Shown: positions 9,415-17,252, counted from the stretch's first letter. The stretch is 64,000 nucleotides of DNA from an uncultured Trueperaceae bacterium (GCA_937873495.1 CALMXZ010000002.1:62001-126000); one strand, 5' to 3'. The notes: generated by a model not told the origin, from the letters alone. Translations and numbers: made by a program.

Positions 9415-9740
9415 TCAGTAGATGACCGCATCGAGTAGCGCCAAGACTTCGTCCAGCACCGCGGGTGGCGCTTCGCCGGCCCTTCGCATTTGAAGTCGAC
9501 CGACTTGATCTGCTCGACCATGATGAAGCCGGTCACGGCCGCTGCGCTTGGCAATTCGACATGAAACGGGAAATGTCGACGCGTGCTGGTGATGGGGCAG
9601 ACGATGCAGAGACCGGTATGGCGATTGAACAGCCCGTTGCTGACGACTAAGGCTGGCCGACGACCGTGCTGCTCGTGACCCGATCGAGGGTCGAAGTTGA
9701 CTGTGACGAGATCGCCTTTGCGTGGGACGTAACTTGTCAC
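9415..9740 (-). pseudogene. mazF: frameshifted MazF-type toxin (endoribonuclease)
   Basis: The first 84 codons read as a normal MazF: GDLVTVNFDPRSGHEQHGRRPALVVSN, then PITSTRRHFPFHVELP and MVEQIKSVDFK. The frame then degenerates (CEGPAKRHPRCWTKSW) and runs to 9369, while the canonical ending GEAPPAVLDEVLALLDAVIY lies in the next frame and stops at 9415. Adding one A to the AAA run (TTT on the plus strand at 9489-9491) restores SVDFKMRRAGEAPPAV, so a one-base contraction explains the break. GTG start directly after mazE. The mutant protein lacks the C-terminal helix that MazE binds. A sequencing error is the alternative. Confidence 0.85.
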
Positions 9741-9989
9741 TCACCACGCCTCCCTTGAGAGCGGCTCGCCCCAGTCGACTTCTTCCGGGGCATAGTCCTT
9801 TGGTATCGCCTCAACCAGCGCCCTAAGGTCGAGCTTGCCCCGTACCGATCGGGCGGGTCGGACCACGATCGTGCCATCTTCGACCACGATGATCACCTCG
9901 TCTCCGACTTCGAGATCCGCTTGTGCCAGGATCGCTTTGCTCAGGCGGAGCCCTTGGCTGTTCCCCCAGCGTTGGATCTTCGCGTTCAT
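9741..9989 (-). CDS. mazE: MazE-type antitoxin, AbrB-fold
   Basis: The 82-residue antitoxin begins MNAKIQRWGNSQGLRLSKAI, the classic MazE AbrB-type DNA-binding half, followed by VGDEVIIVVEDGTIVVRP and an acidic flexible tail (YAPEEVDWGEPLSREAW) that would wrap the toxin. An in-frame upstream ATG at 10025 lies inside the inverted repeat and is a less likely start. Its stop is immediately followed by the mazF GTG. Because the toxin is frameshifted, this antitoxin may now act only as an autorepressor or as an antidote to related toxins. Confidence 0.9.
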   Translation of the reverse strand: MNAKIQRWGNSQGLRLSKAILAQADLEVGDEVIIVVEDGTIVVRPARSVRGKLDLRALVEAIPKDYAPEEVDWGEPLSREAW

Positions 9990-9997
9990 CGGTGTTC

Positions 9998-10029
9998 TCT
10001 CATGGCTATACAAAGTTATAGCCATGAGA
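9998..10029 (-). promoter_or_regulatory. mazEF operator/promoter: 13-bp inverted repeat
   Basis: A perfect 13-bp inverted repeat, TCTCATGGCTATA at 9998-10010 and TATAGCCATGAGA at 10017-10029, has a 6-base spacer. The minus strand contains TATAAC inside the repeat, fitting a -10 element. MazE and other AbrB-fold antitoxins bind palindromes at their own promoter, so this is the probable autoregulatory operator. Confidence 0.65.
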
Positions 10030-10304
10030 AGGCGAGCGCGCCTCAGGTGCCGCCCGTCTGCCGCCCCTCACCGCGCACCCCCGGATCTTGGAGGTCTTGC
10101 ATCGGATGCTGTCGTACAAGCCCATGCCGCGAATGTAGATCGCTGCGCGCGGCGTTACTTCATCACCTTGGCTCGTCGCCAAACGTCACGGGGCCGTAGC
10201 CTAATGTTCATGCCGACGCTGCCATCCGCCGAGGCAGGGTATCGAGCCGAGAGAGGGTGGAAACCGGCCATGTGGCACGTGACGAGCTGGTGACCGGAGG
10301 AACC

Positions 10305-11597
10305 ATGGACGAGCTGCTTGATACGTCGGCATCGAACATCGCGCGAGCGATCCGGGCGCGCGAGGTCTCGTCCTACGAGGTGACGCGTGCGTTCCTCGAG
10401 CGCATTGGGAAGCGCGACCCCGCTTTGAATGCGGCTGTGCAAGTGACGAGCGAGCGCGCGCTGGCCGAAGCGGCCGCGGCGGACGAAGTCCTGCGTCAAG
10501 GTGCCCCGGTCGGCCCGCTGTTCGGCGTGCCGTTCACCGCCAAGGACATCTTCGATACTGCAGGGGTCGTCACGGCCGTGGGGCTCGAGGAGCGGGCGGG
10601 CTTCGTGCCTGGCCAGGACGCGGTGGTGGTCGCGCGCTTGCGCGCGGCCGGCGCCATCCTCATCGCCAAGACTAACTGCCCGCCGGAGGGCGGTGGCGGT
10701 GTCACCGACAACCCGGTCTACGGGCGCACCAACAACCCGTACGACGCCGCACGAACGCCGGGCGGCAGCAGCGGCGGCGAGGCGGCGCTCCAGGGGGCCG
10801 GCTGCTCGCCGATAGGCTTGGGAAGCGACTCGGGCGGCAGCATCAGGCTGCCCGCCCACTACTGCGGCGTGGCAGGGCTCAAACCCACCGCGGGGCGCGT
10901 TCCGAGCACGGGCGCCTACGGGCTCCCGGGCGGCCTGAGCGACGTGCGGAGCCAGGTCGGGCCGCTGTCGCGCTTCGTCGAGGACCTCTTCCCGCTGCTG
11001 GCGGTGATCGCGGGGCCGGATTGGCGCGACTCGGCCGTGGTCCCCATGCCGTTGGGCGCGCCAGAAGCCGTTGCGCTGAAGGGCCTTCGCGTCGGGTACT
11101 ACGAGGACGACGGTCTGAGCAGGCCGACGGCGGAGACGCGCGCCACGATCGAACGGGTCGCCGCATTGCTTGCCGACGCCGGCGCCATCGTTGAGCGAGC
11201 CCTACCGGACCTCAGTGAGGTATGGGACATCACGAGACTCTTCTGGCGATTGGACGAGTCGAGCGGCCCCGAGGTCGAGGCGCTGTACCGACGCTGGGAT
11301 GGCTTCCGCACGGACATGCTCGGCTTCATGCGCGCCTACGACGTGCTCATCTGCCCCGTCGACAGCCATCCGGCGCCCCTCCACGATGAGGAAGACCCCG
11401 AGCGGTTCTCGTACACGCTCCCCTACAGCCTGACCGGCTGGCCGTGCATCGTAGTCCGAGCCGGAACCTCGCCCGAGGGGCTGCCCATCGGCGTGCAGGT
11501 CGTTGCGCGCCCGTGGCGCGAGGACGTGGCGTTGGCGGTCGCTCGGCGTATCGAGGAGTCGACCGGGGGCTGGCGGCCGCCGGACGTAGTGCGCTGA
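10305..11597 (+). CDS. amidase (amidase-signature family)
   Basis: The 430-residue enzyme has the amidase-signature Ser-cisSer-Lys triad: lysine in PFTAKDIFDTAG, the glycine-rich GGSSGGEAALQGAGCSPIGLG and the nucleophile region SDSGGSIRLPAHYCGVAGLKPT. It hydrolyses amides of unknown identity; GatA and fatty-acid-amide hydrolases share the fold. No gatB or gatC neighbours, so a catabolic role is more likely than tRNA amidation. The start at 10305 has GGAGG 4 bases upstream. At 430 residues it is shorter than many members (460-500), with a compact segment before the C-terminal LPIGVQVVARPWRED. The 275 bases before it hold no gene. Confidence 0.9.
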   Translation: MDELLDTSASNIARAIRAREVSSYEVTRAFLERIGKRDPALNAAVQVTSERALAEAAAADEVLRQGAPVGPLFGVPFTAKDIFDTAGVVTAVGLEERAGFVPGQDAVVVARLRAAGAILIAKTNCPPEGGGGVTDNPVYGRTNNPYDAARTPGGSSGGEAALQGAGCSPIGLGSDSGGSIRLPAHYCGVAGLKPTAGRVPSTGAYGLPGGLSDVRSQVGPLSRFVEDLFPLLAVIAGPDWRDSAVVPMPLGAPEAVALKGLRVGYYEDDGLSRPTAETRATIERVAALLADAGAIVERALPDLSEVWDITRLFWRLDESSGPEVEALYRRWDGFRTDMLGFMRAYDVLICPVDSHPAPLHDEEDPERFSYTLPYSLTGWPCIVVRAGTSPEGLPIGVQVVARPWREDVALAVARRIEESTGGWRPPDVVR

Positions 11598-11814
11598 CAT
11601 ACGCGGTGCGCTGACGGGCACGACGTGCCCGGCCGGGGCGCGGCTGCGCGCCAGGGTCGCTATGCGTTTCCAGCCAGGGTGAGCCCGCGGAGCCGCGCTC
11701 TTTCCGGTAACGACCCAGCAGCGATGCGGCAACGACCCGGATATCATGCGGACCAGGCAGAAAGCCTACGAGCGAGGCGTCCGCGCTGGGGGCCTCACGT
11801 TGGAAGGAGCAGCT

Positions 11815-12729
11815 ATGGACGGCTTCGGCCTCCTGACCACGGTCCTGGTGATCATCGCGCTCGCTGTTCTGTTCACCGGCATCAAGACCGTGCCGCAAGG
11901 CGAGCAGTGGACGGTGCAGCGTTTCGGCCGCTACGTGCAGACGCTCAGCCCTGGGCTTCGGTTCATCGTTCCCTTGGTTGACCGCGTCGGGAAGCGGCTC
12001 AGTGTCATGGAGCAAGTCCTTGACGTGCCGGCCCAGACGGTGATCACCCGCGACAACGCGGCGGTCGTCACGGACGGCGTCGTGTTCTTCCGCATCGACG
12101 ATGCCGCCAAGGCCGCGTACCAGGTGCAGCAGCTGCAGAACGCCATCATCAACCTGACCACCACGAACCTGCGCAGCGTGATCGGGGCCATGGACCTGGA
12201 CGAGACCCTCTCGAACCGCCAACGCATCAACGAGACCCTCATGGGCGTCGTCGACGACGCGACCCAGCCGTGGGGCGTGAAGATAATCCGCATCGAGATC
12301 CGCGACATCCGCATGTCAGCGGAGCTGCAGGACGCGATGAATCTCCAGATGACAGCCGAGCGGCGGAGGCGCGCCACCGTCACGGAAGCCAACGGCCGGC
12401 GCGAGGCCGCGATCCTGGAAGCGGAAGGCGGGAAGCAGGCGGAGATCCTGCGCGCGCAGGGGCTCCGTGAAGCCGCGTTCCTCGAGGCGGAGGCGCGGGA
12501 GCGTGCGGCCGAGGCCGAGGCGAGGGCGACGACCACCGTGTCGGCGGCGATCAGGGACGGCGACGTGCGCGCGATCCAATACTTCGTCGCGAAGGAGTAC
12601 GTAGCCGCGCTGCAGACGGTCGGCTCTGCTCCGAACAGCAAGGTCGTTCTCATGCCGGTGGAGGCCACGGGCATCACCGGCGCCATCGCTGGCGTGACGG
12701 AACTCCTGCAAGGCACGAAACCCGGATGA
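11815..12729 (+). CDS. SPFH/band 7 membrane protein (stomatin-like, QmcA type)
   Basis: The 304-residue protein has one N-terminal membrane helix (residues 5-22), then an SPFH domain (VPQGEQWTVQRFGRYVQTLSPGL) and a long Ala/Glu-rich coiled coil at about 175-255 with ERRRRATVTEANGRREAAIL. It ends with a hydrophobic tail. SPFH proteins oligomerise as membrane scaffolds affecting proteases and membrane microdomains. AAGGAG precedes the ATG. Its stop overlaps the start of the NfeD gene (ATGA), a pairing widely conserved in bacteria. Confidence 0.93.
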   Translation: MDGFGLLTTVLVIIALAVLFTGIKTVPQGEQWTVQRFGRYVQTLSPGLRFIVPLVDRVGKRLSVMEQVLDVPAQTVITRDNAAVVTDGVVFFRIDDAAKAAYQVQQLQNAIINLTTTNLRSVIGAMDLDETLSNRQRINETLMGVVDDATQPWGVKIIRIEIRDIRMSAELQDAMNLQMTAERRRRATVTEANGRREAAILEAEGGKQAEILRAQGLREAAFLEAEARERAAEAEARATTTVSAAIRDGDVRAIQYFVAKEYVAALQTVGSAPNSKVVLMPVEATGITGAIAGVTELLQGTKPG

Positions 12730-13172
12730 ACTGGCTGTTCGACACGCCGTGGCTCTGGTGGATAGCGGGAGCGGCCCTGGTGGGCCTCGAGCTCGCGGCG
12801 CCTGGCGTCTTCCTACTCTGGATAGGGTTGGGTGCCGCTGCTACCGGCGTGGTGCTGGCGGCGGTACCTGGCCTCCCGCTTGCCTGGCAGCTCCTGGCCT
12901 TCGCCGCGCTCATGTTCGCCTCGCTGGCCGCCGGCGTCGCCGTTCAGCGCAGAGCCAACCGGGCTGGACCGCAGCTCAACCAGGAGCTTCAAGGCCTCGT
13001 CGGGCGGCGGTTCCAAAGCCTGGTGACGTTCGAACACGGGCGGGGGAGGGTGCAGGTCGGTGATTCCAGCTACGCCGCGGAGTCCGACGAGGCTGTGATG
13101 GCTGGGGAGTTGGTGGAGGTCGTTGGGACGGAGGGGACTAGGCTCCGAGTCAAGCCCGTAGTCAACGCTTAG
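12726..13172 (+). CDS. NfeD-like membrane protein
   Basis: The 148-residue protein has two or three membrane helices in residues 5-75 (LWWIAGAALVGLELAAPGVFLLWIGLGAAATG) and a C-terminal OB-fold NfeDC domain (LVGRRFQSLVTFEHGRGRVQVGDSSYAAES...ELVEVVGTEGTRLRVKP). This short NfeD1b type lacks the ClpP-like protease domain. It is coupled to the SPFH gene by an ATGA overlap and is expected to work with it in membrane organisation. Confidence 0.92.
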   Translation: MNWLFDTPWLWWIAGAALVGLELAAPGVFLLWIGLGAAATGVVLAAVPGLPLAWQLLAFAALMFASLAAGVAVQRRANRAGPQLNQELQGLVGRRFQSLVTFEHGRGRVQVGDSSYAAESDEAVMAGELVEVVGTEGTRLRVKPVVNA

Positions 13173-13267
13173 AGAGGTGACTAGGACGAGTTCACGCGCT
13201 TGCTTCACTGGCGCAGAGTTCAGTCAGACGTTCCGAACACGGTTCGTTTCGGTTGAAGGCCAGGAGC

Positions 13268-13293
13268 GCCCAGGCGTTGAGGATCGCCTGGGC
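13268..13293 (+). terminator. stem-loop downstream of the SPFH-NfeD pair
   Basis: GCCCAGGCG at 13268-13276 pairs with CGCCTGGGC at 13285-13293 across an 8-base loop. A second small palindrome, CTAGGC/GCCTAG, is at 13326-13342. Neither has a clear T-run, so a terminator role is tentative. Nothing else is recognisable between 13173 and 13383. Confidence 0.35.
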
Positions 13294-13383
13294 AATAGTG
13301 TGACTTGGTAGGGCACATTGGGTAGCTAGGCATAGAGCCTAGGCAGTCGATCGCGCCGGTTCGTTCGGGCCTCTCCCGCGTGG

Positions 13384-13558
13384 CTACTTCATGGAGTGGA
13401 AGCCGACCTTGTTGCCTTCGGTGTCCTCGAACAGCGCGTAGTACCCGAAGTCGTTGCCGATCTCGGTTTTCTGCATGAGCACCTTGCCGCCGGCAGCTTC
13501 TACACGGGCGAGCGCGGGGGAGAGGTCTTCGCCGACGTTGAGGTAGACCAGGCTGCCC
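13384..13558 (-). pseudogene. truncated VOC (glyoxalase/dioxygenase superfamily) protein, C-terminal half
   Basis: About 58 codons read GSLVYLNVGEDLSPALARV, AAGGKVLMQKTEIG and FEDTEGNKVGFHSMK, the C-terminal beta-alpha-beta module of a vicinal-oxygen-chelate protein, with the metal-site-type EGN motif. An in-frame TAG lies immediately upstream of the first conserved residue and no start or N-terminal module exists. The gene has therefore lost its first half, apparently by a deletion joining it to the gene at 13598-14143. It is too short for standard gene calling. Confidence 0.8.
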
Positions 13559-13597
13559 TAGCAGCCCCGAAAGGCTCTTGGGTGAGGAGGGCTACGC

Positions 13598-14143
13598 CTA
13601 GCCCACTTTGAGCGTCATGCCCTGCTCGGACAAGGACTCTCGTAGCACACGGATGGCCTTGGGACCGACGCCGTGGAGGGCGAGCAACTCGCATTCCGTC
13701 CAATGAATCACTTCGTCGAGGGTCGTGACTCCGGCGGCCAACAACGCCTGGGTCGCCGGCTTCCCGATGCTCCCCGGTAGGGTGTGAGCGCCCCCGTTGG
13801 CAGAGTCGGCGCGGGCGGCCAGTCTGGCCTTCGCCAGCGCTGCCGGAGCTTTGCTCGACCACGACTTCTCCACCAACGAGTTGAGGTCTTTGCCGTTGAC
13901 GGCTGCGAGCGGGACCCGGATGCCGATCGACTTGCCCGAGCGTGTGACCCTCTCGGCGGCGGGGAAGAGCGCGAGCGCCTCATCGGCGAGCTCTTTCGTC
14001 ATCGCCAGTTGCACGAAGTCGTCGTTCGTGAGCGACGCGAACCCTTTACCTCGGACCTTGAAGGCAAGCATGCCGAAGTGCGCGCCTTCTTCGACCCCGG
14101 GAAGGGAGAGGACTGCTTTGCGGAGCTGGGCTTTACTCGTCAT
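13598..14143 (-). CDS. MmcQ/YjbR-like protein with C-terminal helix-hairpin-helix
   Basis: The 181-residue protein begins with an MmcQ/YjbR-type cyclophilin-like DNA-binding fold (LRKAVLSLPGVEEGAHFGMLAFKVRGKGFAS, residues 7-115). It continues with a 60-residue tail, IGKPATQALLAAGVTTLDEVIHWTECELLALHGVGPKAIRVL, which matches the helix-hairpin-helix module seen in the RNA polymerase alpha C-terminal domain. This fusion suggests DNA or nucleoprotein contact, but the function is unknown. A GGAAGG lies upstream of the start. It borders the truncated VOC remnant. Confidence 0.75.
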   Translation of the reverse strand: MTSKAQLRKAVLSLPGVEEGAHFGMLAFKVRGKGFASLTNDDFVQLAMTKELADEALALFPAAERVTRSGKSIGIRVPLAAVNGKDLNSLVEKSWSSKAPAALAKARLAARADSANGGAHTLPGSIGKPATQALLAAGVTTLDEVIHWTECELLALHGVGPKAIRVLRESLSEQGMTLKVG

Positions 14144-14269
14144 GATGCCTGCCTTCCTGGTGCCAAGCTTAAGGTCCGGCTGGCTCTTGGTATCTAGCTG
14201 ATGCTAGGCCGCCGGATGGGGAAGACGCCAAGCGGGTTAGACATTGTGTCTCGTTGACTCGGTACCGCC

Positions 14270-14473
14270 ATGCGATCCGCCCCCCCCTCATCGCGGATTT
14301 CCTACCTCCAGTTCCCGGGCGTCGAGGACTTCAAGGTTCGTGCGGATGCCGGCAGGGTAGTCCTGGAGCCCATCTTTCGGAGCCGAGCCGATGATGTTCG
14401 CGCTAAGCTCTCGCAACTCGGCATCAGCGAGCAGCATTTGGCTAGCGCTGTCGCATGGGCGCGCAGCCGCTAG
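14270..14473 (+). CDS. small antitoxin-like protein, orphan
   Basis: The 67-residue ORF reads RISYLQFPGVEDFKVRADAG, then RVVLEPIFRSRADDVRAKLSQLGI and ends SEQHLASAVAWARSR. The pattern (short beta-strand region, RVVLEP, then a helix ending VAWARSR) resembles small antitoxins found with PIN-domain toxins, by my recollection of the family rather than a search. No toxin gene is adjacent. A run of eight to nine C near codon 5 could shift the frame. It may be a relic of a lost toxin-antitoxin pair. Confidence 0.4.
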   Translation: MRSAPPSSRISYLQFPGVEDFKVRADAGRVVLEPIFRSRADDVRAKLSQLGISEQHLASAVAWARSR

Positions 14474-14516
14474 CTCTAAGGCTGTCTAAGGTAGTTTCAG
14501 GTAGCTTCAGGGGTAC

Positions 14517-14690
14517 TTACTTTGAGGTCGGGTAGCCAAGGGCCTGATGGGACGTGGTTGTAGTCATGAACGTGGGCCGTGAGGGCAGCTTGATCTTTGT
14601 CCCGATCCTGAAAGGCTGACTTGAAGGCGCAACGTTCCTCGGTGCGCGGTTTGAGGCAGCGCCCCAGGTTGGCGTCCCCCTTTGCCGTGG
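14517..14690 (-). pseudogene. remnant of a DDE integrase-type transposase, C-terminal end
   Basis: One minus-strand frame gives QDRDKDQAALTAHVHDYNHV and the neighbouring frame continues SHQALGYPTSK before a stop at 14517. Together they match the C-terminal signature DYNHVRPHQALGYLTPK of IS3/IS481-type transposases with a small deletion between DYNHV and HQALGY. No N-terminal catalytic region and no terminal repeats were found. It is the decayed edge of an insertion sequence and supports past mobility of this patch. Confidence 0.6.
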
Positions 14691-14914
14691 CGTGGCCGGC
14701 GTGATCCTTAACTGCCCGAGCCAGGGCACTTGCAGGCACCTGCGAAGTGCCCCGCGAGTTCTCTGCCGTTTTGCACACCTCGATGTTCTTATGCTTAGCG
14801 ACGTCACGCTTCCGCGTATCGGGACTATGAAAGTGTGATCGCAGTGTGGTGATAGTTGACTGATCCTATAAGCAACTCTAAACTCTACGCGCCTTCTTAC
14901 GATTCAGCGTCGCG

Positions 14915-15994
14915 TTATCCGTCTCTCGGTATTGGCGTGATTGAGATCGCGTCTGAAGTAGGTTTGGGCTCTGGATCAGCCTGAAGGCCGAGTTCTGCGG
15001 ACAAGACTGTGTGGACGGGTTCGTCTCTTGGATCCGCATTTGCGATCAAATCCGGTTGTGCCATCTCGGATATGGCGGCAATGACCTCGACCACGGGGAA
15101 GTCCTTGCGCTGCTCTAGCAACCCACAGATTAGACGGTCCTCAGAGTCTGGCAAATCTACCGGCCTTGGAAGTGTCGCATCAGCCCTCAGGAAAGCACGC
15201 GCAAGGAAGAAGGACTTATAAAAGACCTCCATGAACTGGCCATCGTAGGGTAGAGGCAAGCGAATCAGGTTGAGTTGCTCATCACGACGCGGAACATCAC
15301 GTTCGTTTAATCGAGGGTAGATACCGATGCGTAGCCCTTGAGCTGCTTGTAGGTGCGTGGGGTTGATCTTGATTGTTGTCCCGACCCACGCGTCCATTTG
15401 GCGATTGCCCAAGAATAGATCAGCCTTCCATATCCCGCTAATCGCACGCGGCAGCGTGTTCCGAGCCTCGTTACGCCGATAAGCATTCATGATCTGCGGG
15501 ATGTATCGCTTCAGCTTTGGGGGCCGCCCACGGTTTCCAACGTAGACAACAGAATCATCGGTAAGCGCCTGCTCTACACTCTCTAGAATTGGGATTACAC
15601 CTGCTTTCTCGGGCCCAAACAATATAGACTCCGCTCCGCCGCCAATCCGACAAAGATCCTGCAATACCTCGCTTGCAAGGCTTGCGATGAGAGGATGGTT
15701 ATTAGCAATCGCTTCATGCACAGCGTACTCAAAGCATATTCCTGCGTCGCCATGACCTTCTCTTACTTCGCGAGCTAAGTCACGAACGGTGACACATTCG
15801 ATTCCTCCTAGTCTGTTGATTCGATCCCGTGATAATGAGTGCAAAATCGCCTTTAGGACCGGTACAACCATCGCTAGCTTCGCTCGAACGAAGTCCTGCA
15901 CCTCAGCCGTCTGGTTGCCCAGAATTAGCTTCATTGATTGCATCTCCTCCGGTTGGCTCGAGCGTACTTGCTCAACGGCTTTCCAGTCGACCAT
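14915..15994 (-). CDS. hypothetical protein, possible PD-(D/E)XK-like nuclease core; lower GC
   Basis: I cannot assign a family to this 359-residue protein. The segment KADLFLGN...WVGTTIKINPTHLQAAQGLRIGIYP (about residues 189-227) has the spacing of a restriction-endonuclease-like core (acidic residue, short loop, T-x-K), which is a guess from pattern. The N-terminal half is helical; the C-terminal 60 residues are acidic and proline-rich. GC is clearly below its neighbours (roughly low fifties against 70 percent), suggesting transfer. The minus strand upstream holds a GATAAT that could be a -10. It lies next to a deoxyribosyltransferase-like gene and a transposase relic, a context typical of defence genes. 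Confidence 0.65.
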   Translation of the reverse strand: MVDWKAVEQVRSSQPEEMQSMKLILGNQTAEVQDFVRAKLAMVVPVLKAILHSLSRDRINRLGGIECVTVRDLAREVREGHGDAGICFEYAVHEAIANNHPLIASLASEVLQDLCRIGGGAESILFGPEKAGVIPILESVEQALTDDSVVYVGNRGRPPKLKRYIPQIMNAYRRNEARNTLPRAISGIWKADLFLGNRQMDAWVGTTIKINPTHLQAAQGLRIGIYPRLNERDVPRRDEQLNLIRLPLPYDGQFMEVFYKSFFLARAFLRADATLPRPVDLPDSEDRLICGLLEQRKDFPVVEVIAAISEMAQPDLIANADPRDEPVHTVLSAELGLQADPEPKPTSDAISITPIPRDG

Positions 15995-16219
15995 GCCCTG
16001 AACCGCAACGTCATCATTATCTTAGTTGGCTATGCTGCAGCTCGCTAGCCTTAGGGAGATGAGGAGGGCCAAGCACTGAATTGAGATCCGCCCACCACGG
16101 AAGGATAAAGCTCGAAGTCACGGGTTCAACGGACAGTCAAGGTCGGCATACTGACTAATTTGCGCCGATGCTGGTGACGGTCTGCCCAATCCCGGCTCTG
16201 GACACGGCATAAACGTTTA
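15995..16219. other. intergenic spacer inside the low-GC patch
   Basis: No gene is recognisable here. On the minus strand, GATAAT around 16005-16015 may serve as a -10 for the downstream gene, and a TATCCT hexamer lies at 16102-16107. The spacer argues that the two flanking minus-strand genes need not be a single transcription unit. Confidence 0.4.
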
Positions 16220-16972
16220 CTAGAATGGTAGGTCCTCGCTAGTGATACGGAAGTTCAAGCGGTCAGTGTTTTGGTCGAGCCATTCAAAACCCGCTTCTGT
16301 TGTCTCAATCGCCGAGTAGGGATAGCCACTTTCATCTTGCGTCTCGCACTCAACAAGAAGGCTTCTGCGCAAGAGTGATCGGATAGCGAGGGCCGCTGCG
16401 ATGTCAGCGTATCCTGCCCGATTCAGATCCTGCTTCAATTGCCATCTTGTCGGAAGCGAACTAGGGGTGGCTGAGTAAGAAGCTACGGCAATCAGAGTGG
16501 CGACCTCATGGTCCGATAGCCCGCCGGATGTTGCTAAGGGAGAGAGGTCAGCAATGTCAGTTAGCTCTCGTTGCCGGTCAAGCCCCGCCTTGAGTTTTGC
16601 GGTCACTCCCGAGGCCAAGTCGGCGAAGTCCCGAGGAGACTCCGACTTGTAGTGAATGATAGCTCGATGCTGGATATCAAACGGGAATCGCGTCCGCGTT
16701 TCATCACAGACAATGACAACCTCTTTTCTTGCGGCGATGGCGTAGCCCAATTCAAACCATACATTCGGATTGTCCTGAGACACTTCGGCGAAGCATATAT
16801 CTGACTTCCTGATCCCGCGTTCAATGTCTTGGATCGGGACGACAACTCGCGGGTCTTGGTCAACTCGATACGGTTCGAGTCCTGCGGCTTCTATCGCGTG
16901 CCGGAACACGTCTTCGTACCGCTTGTCGTACGTGCCTCCGTCGAAGGGTTGGATCACAAAGCAAAAGCCCAT
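16220..16972 (-). CDS. nucleoside 2-deoxyribosyltransferase/TIR-like domain protein with winged helix
   Basis: From the chosen ATG the protein is 250 residues. The N-terminal 130 residues (MGFCFVIQPFDGGTYDKRYEDVF, VDQDPRVVVPIQDIERGIRKSDICFAEVSQDNPNVWFELGYAIAA) match the Rossmann-like nucleoside deoxyribosyltransferase family: NPNVWFELGYA carries the expected catalytic-type glutamate, and PFDIQHRAIIHY is a conserved later motif. The C-terminal 90 residues look like a winged helix (LPTRWQLKQDLNRAGYADIA). Domains of this superfamily are common nucleotide-consuming effectors in phage defence. The start is uncertain: in-frame upstream codons exist and no Shine-Dalgarno is seen. GC is low. Confidence 0.7.
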   Translation of the reverse strand: MGFCFVIQPFDGGTYDKRYEDVFRHAIEAAGLEPYRVDQDPRVVVPIQDIERGIRKSDICFAEVSQDNPNVWFELGYAIAARKEVVIVCDETRTRFPFDIQHRAIIHYKSESPRDFADLASGVTAKLKAGLDRQRELTDIADLSPLATSGGLSDHEVATLIAVASYSATPSSLPTRWQLKQDLNRAGYADIAAALAIRSLLRRSLLVECETQDESGYPYSAIETTEAGFEWLDQNTDRLNFRITSEDLPF

Positions 16973-17221
16973 GACCCATGGTCGACCGTGCAGGAAGTTT
17001 TGGCAAGTACTTTGAGCCGGTCTCACACTCATCGTGGCCGGGCAGCATAGCAACCTTGCGAACCCAGCCACCTGCGAACACTCCACCCAAATCGCTCCAA
17101 GGAAACCTCACTTCTCTGCGACCTGAAAGCACCCTATGGTGTTTCAAAGCCGCCGCAGTTCGAGGTGGGTCAAGGGTCGTGCCTTGGATGTAACAAGCAG
17201 TCACGGTCGGATCGCTATAAA

Positions 17222-17249
17222 AAACCTGATAACTCGTCTTATCAGACTA
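17222..17249 (+). promoter_or_regulatory. dif-like recombination site (or operator) beside a tyrosine recombinase
   Basis: The core CTGATAA at 17226-17232 and TTATCAG at 17239-17245 are perfect inverted repeats around a 6-base centre (CTCGTC), giving the 11+6+11 layout of Xer/dif sites, including the inner ATAA...TTAT. It lies 16 bases upstream of the recombinase start. Single-Xer systems (XerS, XerH) also place their dif beside the recombinase gene. Alternatively it is an operator controlling the recombinase promoter. Confidence 0.5.
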
Positions 17250-17252
17250 AGC

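Noticed and set aside
14497-14778. A 93-residue minus-strand ORF as an intact gene
   Set aside because: Its only meaningful part is half of a transposase C-terminal motif whose other half is in the next frame, so it is a remnant.
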